Assembly (NCBI GenBank): GCA_018806915.1
Contig: JAGKQI010000034.1
Coordinates: 744,001-808,000 of the forward strand
Length of the DNA: 64,000 nucleotides
Reading direction: 5' to 3'
Origin: Phytophthora colocasiae
Lineage: Eukaryota > Oomycota > Peronosporomycetes > Peronosporales > Peronosporaceae
Part shown: piece by piece, positions 10,626-21,611 of the stretch
Layout of the letters: the number at the start of each line of letters is the position of its first letter
How positions within the stretch are numbered: the first letter of the stretch is position 1
Notes under the pieces: generated by a model
Told to the model about the DNA's origin: nothing
The model's input: the letters and a program-made list of their open reading frames with translations, nothing else
Database searches by the model: none
Program-made: the position numbers and the translations under genes

Positions 10626-13234
10626 TGGTGGTGAAGCCACCAAATCGAATGAAGTTTGGCTGGTCGATTCGGGTGAGACGCAGTACATGGCTTACTCGTA
10701 AGAGTACATGAAGAACTACAAGAAGATGACTCCGGTGGACGTGCATGTCGCGGACGATGGAGTGGTTCAAGCGGTCGGCAGTGGCGACATTGTGATGACG
10801 ATGAAGATTCCACGTGGGACCAAGAAGGGTGTGCTTACCGGTGTGTGGCATATTCCCATGTTGTCGCGGAACCTGTTTTCGGTGGGGCGTTTCACCAAGG
10901 ATGTTGGAACCGTGACGTTCAAGGGCGACGGATGTTACGCTGAGACGAAGAACGTCAACTGGCAGCTCGGAGCGCGTGAAGGCAAGGGACTGTTCAAGTT
11001 GTGCATGAAGCCGATCATGCCTGACGAGGCAAATGTGTCAAGTTCGAAGGAACGCAAAGGGGGCACCACGTCGTACCTCTGGCACCTTCGACTTGGTCAC
11101 ATTAGCCATGGCGGTCTAGATGCCATCGTCAAGAAAGGCTACGGCGTTGGGATGAACATGGCGGCTGTGAAGCAGTGGGAGTTGTGTGACGGGTGTGCAC
11201 TCGGAAAGCAAACGCGAGTGAGCTACATGCCCAAGTCACCGAACCGCGCCAAGAAGCTACTGGAAGTCATTCACAGTGATGTTTGCGGTCCATGAAGACG
11301 TCGACGTTCAATGACAAGAAGTATTTTGTCACGTTCATCGACGAGTATTCGCACTTTTGTGTGGTATACTTGCTGCGGAACAAGTCGGAGGTGGCTGCCA
11401 AGTTCGCGCAGTTTGTAGCATTTGCTGAAACTCAGACCGGCAAGCGTGTGGCGACACTCCGAAGTGACAATGGAGGCGAGTACACTTCCCGCGAAATGGC
11501 CAAGTTCTGCAGCGACCGTGGCATCGTGCAGAAGTTCACGCCGCCATACACGCCTCAGCTGAACGGAGTGGCTGAGCGCATGAACCGGACGTTGGTGGAA
11601 TGTGCTCGTTGCATGTTGGAACATGCCGGACTGTCGAAGTCATATTGGGGTGAAGCGGTGATGACTGCTACGTTCCTTCGTAATCGGTGTCCGACGCGTG
11701 CCATCAACCACGACAAGTCACCACACCAAGTTTTGGACGAGCAAGAAGCCACTGTTGGCGAACCTGAAAGTGTTCGGTTGCCACGCGTACGTAACGGTTC
11801 CGAAGGAGAAACACACCAAGTTTGATGCTCGTTCGGTGCGTTGTCGGTTTCTCGGGTATTCGGAGCATGGGAAAGCGTATCGGTTTGAAGAGATCAAGAG
11901 CGGTCGCGTGTTGGTAAGCCGCGACGCGAAGTTCATGGAAGACGTCTTCGACGGTGGGAGACACAAAATTGATGAAGAAGAAGCGGTCGTGGAACTTCGT
12001 GATGAAGTTGTAACGGACCAAGAAGCATCGTCTGAACTAGAAGAGGATGAAGAAGAAGCTGTGCGGAATGAAGACATCGAACCCGGCAGCAAACGACATC
12101 AGCGGACGCGGTCGTTAGAGGAAGCGGTGGAGATCCCAAGGTCCAAGCGGCACAATCGGCAACAAACACTGGACGAGATGTCAGCGATCGCAAGAGAAGA
12201 AGGCTTCGACGCGGCCTTCATTGTGGATTCAGTGGGAGAAATGCCGACTACGTTCATATCGGCGATGGAATCCAACAACTCGGCCAAGTGGAAGCAAGCG
12301 TGCGACTCGGAGATCAACTCTCTTCTCAAGAACGAGACATGGGTGTTGGTGCCATTGCCCAAGGGACGCAAGGCGATCGGCTGCAGATGGGTGTTTCGGA
12401 TCAAGGAGAACTAGGCAGGAGAGATCGAGCGATTCCAAGCGCGTCTGGTGGCCAAGGGATTTTTGCAGAAGTTCGGCATCGACTACGAAGAGACGTTCGC
12501 ACCGGTGGCCAAGTTCACGTCGATCAGGATCTTACTCAGCCTGGCGGCCAAGTACAACCTCACAGTGCACCAGATGGATGTGAAAACGGCGTTCCTGAAC
12601 GGCTGGCTGGATGAAGACATCTACATGGTGCAGCCGGATGGCTACGTTGACGAGGCGCACCCGGACTATGTGTGCAAGCTCAAGCGTTCGCTATATGGAA
12701 TGAAGCAGTAGCCGCGCATGTGGAACCAGACCATCGACAAGTTCATGTTGGAGCTGGGATTCAAGAAGTGTGAGGCAGATCACTGCATCTACGTCAAGCG
12801 CAATGACCAAGACATGATCTTCGTGGCGCTGTACGTGGACGACTTGATCCTGGCAAGCAATAACGACGAACTGCTCAAGTCGACCAAGGAGGCGCTCAGC
12901 GTGCGATTCGAGATGACGGACATGGGTCAGCTCAAGTACTTCCTCGGCATGGAAATCGACCAAGATTCCAAGACCGGAAATGTGTCGGTGCGACAAACCA
13001 AGTATGCGAAGGACATCCTGGAGAAGTTCAGCATGGAGAACAGCAAACCTGTCAAGACACCACAAGGCCCGGGACTCAAGTTGACCAAGGCCATGTGCGA
13101 AGGAGGTTGCAAGCACGAAGAGACCATGGCGAAGGTGCCATACCGGAATGCCGTCGGGTGTCTGATGTACCTGATGGTGGGAACCCGACCGGACCTCGCA
13201 GCCGCAGTGGGAGTTCTCAGCCAGTTCGCCGCGG
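10626..13234 (+). pseudogene. pol: Copia-2 protease, integrase and RT, many lesions
   Basis: Protease begins near 10660 with VDSGETQYM; the family norm is DSGA, so a residue beside the catalytic Asp is changed. An in-frame TAA follows at 10699. The GAG-pre-integrase zinc region (WHLRLGHIS, CDGCALGK) and integrase core (TFIDEYSHF, RSDNGGEY, LNGVAERMNRT) follow. Lesions: a lost A at about 11294 and an extra T at about 11733 shift frame, and TAG codons at 12412-12414 and 12709-12711 interrupt RT. RT keeps GCRWVFRIKEN, VHQMDVKTAFLNG and YVDD at about 12835. It stops at 13234, before RNase H, where minus-strand gag of another Copia begins. It cannot encode a working polyprotein. Confidence 0.87.
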
Positions 13235-13782
13235 ACTCGTGTCCGCAGCTCTGCATTGCTCATCTCCATGTTGAGCACGGCGTTCTCGTAGCTCTTGGGC
13301 AGACTGCGCAGCAAGCAGATCGCCACATCCTCGTCCTCCATCTTGGCGCCGATACTGCTAAGCTTCGCGCTGATGTTGAGGACCTCGTTGCAATGATGAA
13401 GGATGTTTCCGCCTTCTGCCATCTCCATGCTGAAGAGCTGACGCTTGAGATATATGCGTCCAGCCTTCTGCGATCCACCGTAAAGGGTACGCAAGCGCGC
13501 CCACGCGACCCAGGCTTCCTCGTAGTCGTCGACCACATGATGGTAGTCTGCGTCCATGTGGAGGAGCATCAGACCGAAGGCGACGTTGCTCGACTTGGCA
13601 TACTCGTCCTTGGCCCTGGAGTCCGTGAACGTAGGCGTCGTCTCGCGGTTCACCACATTCCACACCGACTTGGTCAGGAACACGCCACGCATGTAACGGT
13701 TCCACGTGGCGTAGTTCTCGCCGTTGAACTTGTCGATGGAGATCTTGGTATCTTGGACAGATGACATGGTACTTGGGCTCAT
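13235..13782 (-). pseudogene. gag: Copia-3 gag, C-terminally truncated
   Basis: Minus-strand gag of a third Copia element, distinct from Copia-2. It starts near 13782 ([19 protein letters not shown]) and continues through [38 protein letters not shown] and [27 protein letters not shown], the usual Copia gag core. It ends abruptly at 13234 where it meets Copia-2 RT head-on. No knuckle remains. The open frame beyond the junction is antisense to Copia-2 and not meaningful. Confidence 0.87.
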
Positions 13783-13786
13783 AACA

Positions 13787-14192
13787 TGAAGAAGGTCGTC
13801 ACAGAGTTTGTCTTGCGAGGGGAGGACTGCCGAAGCTTGAGGCGAGGAGGCCGAGGCGAGGGAAGTCACTTGAGGGGTAGAATGGAAATTCAGAAGTGAT
13901 TGATTGGGGTAGAATGGAAATTCAGAAGTGATTGATTGATATGAGCTTACACTATCTTTTTTACCTGGTCTGCATCTAATCATTTGGTGCATCCAATCAC
14001 CAACATTCTGTACTCGTCCAATCATCCTACTCGTCTAATCATCGGTGGCGTAAACATCTTACCGTAATCATTGCGGGATCGTATTGGATCACCTGCAACA
14101 CCCCTCAAGTGACTTCCCTCGCCTCGGCCTCCTCGCCTCAAGCTTCGGCAGTCCTCCCCTCGCAAGACAACCTCTGTGACGACCTTCTTCAG
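13787..14192. repeat. Inverted repeat around a Copia LTR
   Basis: Bases 13787-13877 and 14101-14192 are near-perfect reverse complements (about 91 bp per arm). The arms hold the leader next to Copia-3 gag plus the last seven bases of the LTR. The enclosed segment is the LTR itself. The right arm runs into the coiled-coil relic at 14193. Confidence 0.85.
13871..14100 (-). repeat. Probable solo or partial Copia-3 LTR with 32-bp tandem duplication
   Basis: Read on the minus strand this begins TGTTGCAGGTGATC and ends CCCCTCA, so it has TG/CA borders and lies just upstream of Copia-3 gag. No second copy is in the window. On the + strand it starts with two tandem 32-bp units at 13874-13905 and 13906-13937 (GGGGTAGAATGG then AAATTCAGAAGTG). 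Confidence 0.5.
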
Positions 14193-14700
14193 CGAGTTGG
14201 GCACTGGCGCGATCTTGCTCGAGCAGGGCCGCTTCTCGCGAGGCTTCCGCTTCCTGCAACTTCGCCTCCAACTCCGTCAAATGCTGCAATAGCTGCGAAG
14301 ATCCAGATCCTGCACCGCATCCGCTTCCTTCTGTTTCGCCTGCCGAAGGGCAGCTTAGGAGACATCATACCGACGCTGCGCGAAGTCAATGAAGGCTTGG
14401 GCAAGGTTCAGGCGAGGCTGCAGCAGGCCATGGAGCTCTTCATTGTGTCGCCGCGCTGCAGTGAGATCCTGGAGCACTTGTTGGTAGCTGGTCTGCATCT
14501 CAAAGTATCCATCCGAGAGAGAATGAAGGGAGGCAACTGCAGCATACACCGGATCCAGATCTGGAACCGTTGGAGTCGCGGCTGCAGCAAAATCGGAGGG
14601 AGCTTGGTCACAATGGGGACATGGGAGCGGAGCTGCAGGGCGGTCCTGGCCGAAGAACACCGTGGTATAAGTGGAGGATCTTGCGTCGGCAGAGCGATCG
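14193..14700 (-). pseudogene. Relic of an unrecognised coiled-coil ORF
   Basis: Minus-strand reading shows a Cys/His pair (PCPHCDQ), then an Ala-rich stretch and a heptad-like region (MQTSYQQVLQDLTAARRHNEELHGLL, later LTELEAKLQEAEASREAALLEQDRASAQLAEE). A TAA near 14347 and a frameshift near 14295 interrupt it. The layout (Pro/Ser-rich head, coiled-coil tail) resembles the opposite-strand ORFs of the Gypsy elements, but I see no clear sequence match. It may be a retroelement accessory ORF or a host fragment. Bases 14700-14865 hold nothing I recognise. Confidence 0.4.
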
Positions 14701-14867
14701 ATGTTGCTGAGGTCGCGATTGGATGAGTGGCGAACTAGATTGGAATTTTGTATGGAAACGACGTGATGCCGTCGTGCGGCAACTGACACGTTGCTAATTA
14801 CGATTTTTCGAGTGCATTTGGACGTTACGCTGTGATTGGATATACACTGGATTGTGGGAGAAAGGGA

Positions 14868-15769
14868 GCGTATTACGCCGTGTGCATGACGCGATGGCTG
14901 AAAGCCAAGACGTTCAGAAGGAACAAGCTGATGCAAAAGGTAGAAGCAATGTATGGGAATTTAAGGTCGGTGACCAAGTTTTATTAAACGCTAAGAACCT
15001 ACCTACACATGCAGTGTCGAGCGTCTTTAAGACGAAATTGCGTCCGCGTTTCATCGGACCGTTTACGGTCGTGGCCAAGAAGGGCCTGGCATACACGCTT
15101 GACTTGCCAAAGCGGATGCGAACACACCCTGTGTTCTACGTCGGCTTGCTTAAGCCATATCGGGACCCCGCGGGGGTGAGCGCGGAGGCGCTGGCGCCGA
15201 CGACACGCGCCCAGGCTGCGTCATCTGCAGCAGTATCGTCACCTGACCCCGCAGCTCGGCGAGCTGAAGCTCCTGCTGATGCAGGCGAGCGGTCAGAGAC
15301 TGAGGACCTTCGAGCCAAGCCACCCGGCTTTCAATCTCCTCTATGTCATGAGCGAGACGGGCATGTGAATGCCAAACGCTCTCCACGTTCCCCTGAAGAG
15401 ACTGAGTCTGACTCTGGAGAGTACCGATCGAGTGATCGAGTTGATACCAGGCGCGCTGCGACAGATAGCGCTCATCACACTCGTCGAGTATTGCGTCCCG
15501 CAGCGAATCGGCCTCCTCCGCCGTTGCTCGATGAGCAGGAGACTCCCCATTACCACGTGGAGCGCCTGATGGCGCGGCGTCGCCACCGTAGTCAAAACCA
15601 GTATCTGGTGAAGTGGCGTGGGTATCCTCATTCCCAAAACTCGTGGGAGTTTGAAGGGCCCCTGAGGCAGGACTGCCCTGACGTCGTGGACGCTTTTGAT
15701 CGCGAAGATCGGAGGCGCCCGAAGGGCTCGAGGTCGACCACTCGGTCGACACACGCTTCTCACCACTAG
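14868..15769 (+). CDS. pol: Gypsy pol C-terminus: GPY/F module and chromodomain
   Basis: Open reading frame beginning at the inversion breakpoint, so it has no start of its own. It covers the region after the integrase catalytic core: KVGDQVLLNAKNL, RFIGPFTVVAKKGLAYTLDLP, HPVFYVGLLKPY, a Ser/Ala-rich linker, then YHVERLMARRRHRS, YLVKWRGY and NSWEF of the chromodomain. In chromoviruses this domain is thought to steer integration to particular chromatin. The sequence is very close to element 1 at 3598-4491. Its last 600 bases also code on the other strand. Confidence 0.85.
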
Positions 15770-17062
15770 TGTGAGAAGCTGACGGACTAGCAGCCGAGCT
15801 CAGGCTCTGGTCCGTGGCTGGCACAGCCAGCGAGTCTCCCTCGGAGACTGAGAAGCGTCCTGCGAAGCAGGAATAGTGGCCTGAGAGGCGGGAGCCACTG
15901 CCGTCGTGTGACGAGAAAAGCGGCCGGGCCGCACGCGTAGCTTCGCCTGGAAGAGTAGACCTCGAGCGAGGCGGACGTCCACCTCGGAGCAGCTCTCCAT
16001 GAGGCGATCGAACGACGTGAAGCCTCGGCCCAGGTGGCCACATGGACCATGTAGTCCCGGGTAGTCTCTCCAGTTTGGAGAAGGAGTGGATAAGTCCTCA
16101 TCTGAGGTACAGACTCCCGTCGCCGTTGCTTATCTAAGCGTTGCCGATACTCGGCGAGTGCGCACACCTGCGGGGTCAGGAAACGCTCATGGAGCCCTTG
16201 CCGTTGCTGAGTCTTGGTCACCGTGCGAGGTGGTGCGCCTATGGCGTAACCGTGCAGGTTTGGCTGTGCCATCAATTGCTTCACCTGCTCGGCAGGGTCA
16301 CGAGGCTCGAAGCCGTAGTCGCGTCGCGACGAAGTCCCCACGATGTCCCGTTGGACTGGTCGACGTGACTCTGGAGCACCGCTCATAGAGGCCTCCTGCG
16401 CCTCATCCAGTGGGTTGGTGATCGCGTCCTCGACGCCCCTGATCGACTCTGGCTCATCGCGAGCAGGAAGTGGTGGTGCGTTGCGCAACGCGTTGAGCAC
16501 GAGGCTCGAAGGTCCCTCTGGGAATGGATTGGGCTGACGCAGCTGCCGAGGAATTGAGTACCGACGCGGATCACGTGGAGAGCGCAGCTCAGACCGAGTC
16601 GTCCGAGAGCTCGCCGGAGCAGGAGACGCAGGGGCATCGCCCAGTTCGGACTCCTCGTAGTCCACTTCGACCTCGCCTTCCTCCGTAGGAGAGCGACCTG
16701 GGTCGCGCGTCGGCGACGCTGTCGTGTACTCGAACGGTGAGCCACCGCTACCACTTGTAGTCGGGCTGGCCTTGAACATCGCTCCATAGCGAAGGCGAGA
16801 CGCCGCGAAATACTCCGAAACGGAGAGCGTGAGAGGAGCCGAGGGCTCAGACCGGAAAGCGCTGAGGCGCTGAGGCGTAGACGCCTGGTCACGGGACACC
16901 TCAGGAGCGGTTGGCTCGCTGGGGAGAATTGGAGAATGTGCTCGTTGAGCCAGCGCGCACGCGCACTCTCGTTGAGAGATTTCTTTTATCGGAAAGTTGC
17001 CGGTGACAGGCCTTGACAAGGCAGTTATGTCTGCAGTTGTAGATACTCCGTATCCACGGTTT
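15150..17062 (-). pseudogene. Opposite-strand ORF, copy 2
   Basis: Same protein as at 3872-5790. The N-terminal and central part is open for about 410 codons from near 17019; the C-terminal coiled-coil part is open from near 16043 to the stop at 15150 in another frame. The two halves are split by loss of about 10 bp near 16015, because units D-F keep the bases that join them (AEASRKLASFDRLMESC). The first residues come from a TTG, not an ATG, and the frame is open back towards the LTR, so initiation may depend on a spliced leader or a non-ATG codon. Confidence 0.6.
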
Positions 17063-17076
17063 GGGGGGGGGGAGGG

Positions 17077-17489
17077 TGTAACGGGGTTACACGGCGCTGT
17101 GCGCCTTGGCTACAGTTGGTGTGGTATACACCATCCAGGTCACAAGTCACAGATCTGTGTACGACACATAGTGTTTCTCACACGTCACATATGTAGCCAG
17201 TTGCTGGCAGTTAGCTCAGAGCCACACATTGCATTTTGATTAGGATTTAGTATGCTAGATACTAAATCCGTTACATTTAGGATTAGGGCAATAAAGTCAA
17301 TAAAAATCAGTTTGCATTTTACATAATTAGTGTTAGTTCCTTTATTATAGGGACACTGATTGTGTGAGTCCCGTATTTAGTGGACTACTTGGTTCTTGTA
17401 TTGGACCGAAGGCTAGTGCCTTGCAAGCAGGACTCTACGAGTCAACTAAACTTCCTCTGTGCCGTGCACACCTACGCAGCCCCGCTGCA
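17077..17489 (+). repeat. Gypsy LTR (3' LTR of unit A, inverted) with PPT
   Basis: 413 bp, TGTAAC to CTGCA, preceded by a G10-A-G3 polypurine tract at 17063-17076. The bases after it are CCTGG, which match the flank beyond the far LTR of the array (complement of 50989-50993). Confidence 0.9.
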
Positions 17490-17796
17490 CCTGGTCTGTC
17501 TGGTAATCCCGTAACTTTCGCGCACCACCCTATAATATACAGAGGGAAACGGGATGAGGTCTCTCAGAGATACATTCTTCTGAGAGACTTTCTGTCAACC
17601 TTTAGGCACTCATCGTCGGGGAAAGTACGATGATCAGACTGAGTGTTGTTGTCTTACGGAGTTTTGTGCACTTTTCCGGAGAACACTTCTGATCTCTTGG
17701 GCCCCTTTGCAGTACAGGTGAAGGTTGATATATATACAGCAGTTTTCTTCCACAGATCCATCATATTGTCACACGGGATGTAACCTCGTCCCACAT
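17490..17796 (-). other. Flank of the array: probable LTR part of the 51-57 kb element
   Basis: No coding seen. On the minus strand it starts TGTGGGACGAGG, carries a TATATATAT box near 17728-17740 and ends GATTACCAGACAGACCAGG against the Gypsy LTR. If the inversion 14866-17797 is undone, this piece lies directly left of the array, with the leader at 50989 to its right. I therefore read it as the first half of the LTR/leader of the element at 51-57 kb. This is inference. Confidence 0.4.
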
Positions 17797-20700
17797 CTCA
17801 ATCTCACCGAGAGGAAGTCATCGACTTGTTTACGCACGGCAGAAGGGCTGATATCAGCAAGCTCGGAGTCGAGCGACGGCACAGCCTCTCCCCCACTAAG
17901 CCCGAGGCCATCGCGTGGCGGCGTGAGCGGGACGCGCGGATGCGCAAGGCCATTCACGTAGAACTTGTTCATTGAGAACTCAACGAGAGGGGGCATAGCG
18001 CTCCAACGCTTCGGCGTTTCAGCGCATACGCTGCGGAAGATGTCCTCCAGGACGCGGTTCACGCGTTCGGTCTAACCGTCGGTCTGCGGATGGTCCGCTG
18101 TGCACATGTCCAGTCGAGTGCCCAGCACCTTGAAGACGGACGTCCAGAAGTGACCGTGAAACGGGGGTCTCGATCCGAGACAATGGTCTCTGGCAGCCCA
18201 TGCTGGCGGAAGACCCGATCGATGAAGATCGTCGCTGTACCAGCGCCATCGACGGTGTCCGGCACAGCCGCTAGGTGAGCCATCTTGCTCAGACGGTCAA
18301 CAAAGACCACCACGCCCGTGTTGCCTGCCGAGTCCTTCGGCAGGCCAAACACAAAGTCCATACTCATGGACTGCCAACACCCAGTGGGTATAGGCAAGCT
18401 CGCCAAAGGCGCAGCCGCATGCGGCGAGGGTTTAACCCGCTGACACGTCTCGCACGTGTGCACATATGTGCTGACCCACTTGTACATCTTCGGCCACCAG
18501 TACATGGAGCTCACCGAGCCGTAGGTCTTCTCGCGACCGAGGTGGCCGCCTGTGGGTGTGTCATGGGCCTCGTAGAGGATACGGTACTTTAGATCCTCAT
18601 CGTGAGGAACCACCACACGTGGTGGGTCATCCTGACCCGTGCTGTAGTACAGCAGACCGCCTTCCAGGCTGTAGCGTTGGAGTCTCGCCTTTAGGCGTCG
18701 TGACAGAGTCACCTTTGAGTCCTTAAACTCATCGCTCCCTAGAGCTTGAAGCAGCGCGGCACAGGAGTCGTCCTGAGCGTACGCTGCTCGAACCATGTCC
18801 GTCACGGACGATGTCACCGAGGTGACATGAGATAACTCATAGTCCGGGCGACGTGATAACGCGTCAGCCTTCTGCCTGCCAGGCTTGTACTTCACCTCGA
18901 AGTTATACTCCGCAAAGAATGAGAGCCATCGGGCCATCCTCTGTGAGAGGTGGGGCGACTGCGTCGCGGTGCGTAGCGACGCATGATCCGTGTAGATCAC
19001 GAATGGCTTGGAGCCGAGCAGGTGAACCCTGAATTTGACGAGAGCATACTTCATCGCAAGTAGCTCCTTGTCATGAACTGGATAGTTCTTCTCAGCAGCC
19101 TTGAGCTGCCGAGACTCAAACGCAATGACGCGTTCGCGCCCGTCGGCGTCCGCTTGTAGCAAAGCACTGCCGATGGCAAAGTCCGAGGCGTCACAGACGA
19201 CGATGAACGGACGATCGGGGTCTGGCAACGCCAGTATCGGTGCCTGAAGCAGGCTATCCTTGATACAAGTGAACGCACTCTCGTGCTCAGCACGCCATAC
19301 CCATTCGGCATCCTTCTTAAGGAGATCCGTCAGTGGCCGAGCCAACTCAGCGTAGTTCTCGCTGTACTTGTGCAAGTAGTTGGCCGCTTCCAGCCACTTA
19401 CGCAAGTCCTTCTGGTTCAAGGGAACCGGCCAGTCCACAATGGCCTTGACCTTAGCTGGATCAGCACGAAGGCCATGCTTCCCAATGAAGCACCCTAGGA
19501 AAGGGATTTCTTCCGCGCCAAAGACGCACTTGTCCGCGTTGGCGTACAATTTGTTCGTGCGCATGCACTCGAGCGCAGCTCACGTGTTCCACGTGCACCT
19601 CAACGTCAGTCTTGCCGTGTTCGGCCTGACTGTGGACGAACACGTCGTCAAAGTACGTCTGTGCAAATGCCCGTAGGGGCCTGAACAACTGCGTCACTAG
19701 ACGATTGAACGTTGCAGGCGCATTCGACAGCCCTTGGGGCATGACGAGCCACTCCCAGAGCATACCGCTCGGGGTGCTCACCGATGTAAGTGGAATATCA
19801 CTGGCTCGCATGAGCAACTGATAGTAGCCATCGACTAAGTCGAGCGCACTGTACATGGTGCAGCCCACCATGTTGTTCTGGAGAACATCCTTCCTAGGAA
19901 TCGGTGTTTGCGCCGGAATTGTGGCAGCGTTGAGCTTATTAAAAGCGTGAACGATACGCCACTTGTCATGACACAGAACGTTGGCGCGGAGTGCGGAGAC
20001 TTGCTCTCGCGCACGAGACCCGCCGCGTGCTTCGCACGGAAGAAGGCGTCAATGACGTCGCATTGCTCTTTAGGAAGAGGCCACTGTCGGGTCACGCAGT
20101 ATTTAGTTCCGGGACCCAAGTCTATCTCGTGACGAACGCCTCGGTCAGGAGGCAGGCCACTCGGTGGTTCCTTCGAGACAACGTCTCCATATTCCTTCAG
20201 CAAGGAGTAGAAGGGGTCCGAGGGATTCTCGAGGATCTCCGATCCACTCGTGGCGTTCAACGCCTTCTTGACTTCGGCCAAGACGGACTCGTCAACGAGG
20301 GATGATGAGTTTAACTCCTCTTCAGGTCGAACGATGACTACCTCGGCGAGTTCGCCAGCCTTCAAGGCATCGCCAAAGTCGGCGAAGGACATCCCTTCTA
20401 GCTCAAGGAGTTTGTCAACACTCGGCAGTTCGTCCAGCAGGACGCTGCCTTCGGCACTTCCGTCCACTCCATCAACCAGAGTGTATAGCTGCCCACAGCC
20501 CTCCTGTGCGTCGTCACTCGACGTCACGGATGACTCAGACGCAGAGCGTCTCGCCCGAAGGGCCTTACGACGTCTTCGCCTAGCCGAGGAACGTCTACTC
20601 GACGGAGTACGTGCCGTCGCACAAGTTTCGGCCTCACCAGGCCCAGTGTCGGAGACACTCAGCGACCTACTCGGTCGATTACCGATGTCGCTCAGCGGAG

Positions 20701-20890
20701 TACGTGCCGCCGCACAATCAATGACCGTAGCTGGTCCAATGTCAGAGACATTCAGCGATCGACTTGGTCCACGACCAGCATCGCTCGGCGGAGTACGTAC
20801 CGCCCCACAGGGATTACGTGGGCTCTGCCCACACGTTGACTCACTGTCAACCAGCGCTACGCGCTCAACAGGACTGCGGTCCTCACACTC
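17797..20890 (-). pseudogene. pol: Unit A pol: linker, RT, RNase H, integrase, broken
   Basis: Linker, RT (YFDD near 19650), RNase H (VCDAS, YTDHASL) and integrase zinc region (GHLGREKT, CETCQRVK) are recognisable. Lesions relative to element 1: a 17-bp loss after LEVG near 20890 separates PR from pol; a net 10-bp loss at CVRKPNGKW near 19975; a small loss near 19580; one G lost in PRFTG near 18155; CAG to TAG in TDGQTERV near 18074, just before the catalytic Glu; and an in-frame 30-bp loss near 17968. It ends at the inversion breakpoint at 17797. It cannot make active integrase. Confidence 0.88.
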
Positions 20891-21611
20891 GGTGCTGTCC
20901 GACCTCCAGCATCATAGCCGACTCGGCTCGATGCTCGCGCCAATAGCGCTTCTGCTTCCTAGCAGAGATGGGTTCATGACTCGCCAAAGCTCCACTAGGA
21001 GAGAAGTGCGTTGCACCTAAGGTCTTCGACCTCCAACCGATCCAGGGCTCGTGGCGCTCCAGCCACGCCATACCAAGGATGAGGTCGTACCTCGAATCCA
21101 GGTCCAAGACCAAGCAGCGTTCCACGCTGTCGAAGTCCAGGAACTTCAGCCGCAGGTCCATGGCGACCTTGGCTGCCGTGACACGGACGCCCGTCGCTAG
21201 ACGGACAGTGACGGTGCCACCTCTTCGCGCTCGAAGCGCCTCAGCATATTGCTGACTACCCTCAACGGTGGAGCGTCTGACATAGTTGCCAGACGCTCCC
21301 GAATCGATCAACACGATCCACGGCTTCTCGAAGCCCTTCACGTCCACATGGACGACCAGCAAGCCCTGCTTGCTCACACGTTCCGTGTTCAAGAGCACGG
21401 AGCTCTTCGGGGCTGAGCCCCAGTGCCTCTCACGCACTGCAGAACTCAGTTCTTCCCCAGTAGACCGCCCCGCGTCTACTGGGAGCCGTCGTTTCCCTGG
21501 GCAGAGCCCAAAGCGGGACCCGCGACAGGGTTGCGGCCATTCTGGCCGGCGCGCTCTTTGCGCAGAGGGCAGTTGGGCCTCAGATGTGTGGGACTGCCAC
21601 ACGTATAGCAC
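20883..21611 (-). CDS. Unit A aspartic protease
   Basis: Retroviral-type protease of about 240 codons, overlapping the end of gag by about 135 bases in the -1 frame. The active site is [11 protein letters not shown] (near 21300); a second conserved stretch is [15 protein letters not shown] near 21080. The protein probably starts by frameshifting from gag rather than at its own ATG (first ATG at 21611). It ends early (EVGQHRV) because a 17-bp deletion throws the frame before RT; in element 1 the same region is continuous with pol. Confidence 0.85.
   Translation of the reverse strand: MLYVWQSHTSEAQLPSAQRARRPEWPQPCRGSRFGLCPGKRRLPVDAGRSTGEELSSAVRERHWGSAPKSSVLLNTERVSKQGLLVVHVDVKGFEKPWIVLIDSGASGNYVRRSTVEGSQQYAEALRARRGGTVTVRLATGVRVTAAKVAMDLRLKFLDFDSVERCLVLDLDSRYDLILGMAWLERHEPWIGWRSKTLGATHFSPSGALASHEPISARKQKRYWREHRAESAMMLEVGQHRV
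21456..21497 (-). promoter_or_regulatory. Candidate -1 ribosomal frameshift signal between gag and PR
   Basis: In the gag frame the heptamer reads G GGA AAC (complement of 21491-21497), a known -1 slippery class. Seven bases later begins a perfect 10-bp hairpin: CCCAGTAGAC pairs with GTCTACTGGG around an 8-nt GC-rich loop (arms 21474-21483 and 21456-21465). The gag stop TAG lies inside the first stem arm, so slipping one base back bypasses it and reads [11 protein letters not shown] into protease. The same cassette is at 28785-28826 and, with one pair changed to a wobble, at 58254-58295. Confidence 0.75.

Larger units (their letters stand above)
14866..17489 (+). mobile_element. Inverted 3' third of Gypsy unit A
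   Basis: Starts abruptly at GAG (14866-14868) in the pol region after integrase and runs through the GPY/F module, chromodomain, opposite-strand ORF, PPT and LTR. Unit A on the minus strand breaks at the same point (CTC at 17797-17799), so the two pieces are complementary parts of one element. Their internal lengths sum to about 6.92 kb, the same as intact unit B (6911 bp). Confidence 0.8.

Noticed and set aside
12691..13234. Minus-strand reading frame continuing from Copia-3 gag
   Set aside because: It is antisense to Copia-2 RT and is open only by chance past the junction at 13234.
13874..13937. 32-bp repeats as a possible CRISPR-like array
   Set aside because: Only two units with no spacer, in a eukaryotic transposon leader.
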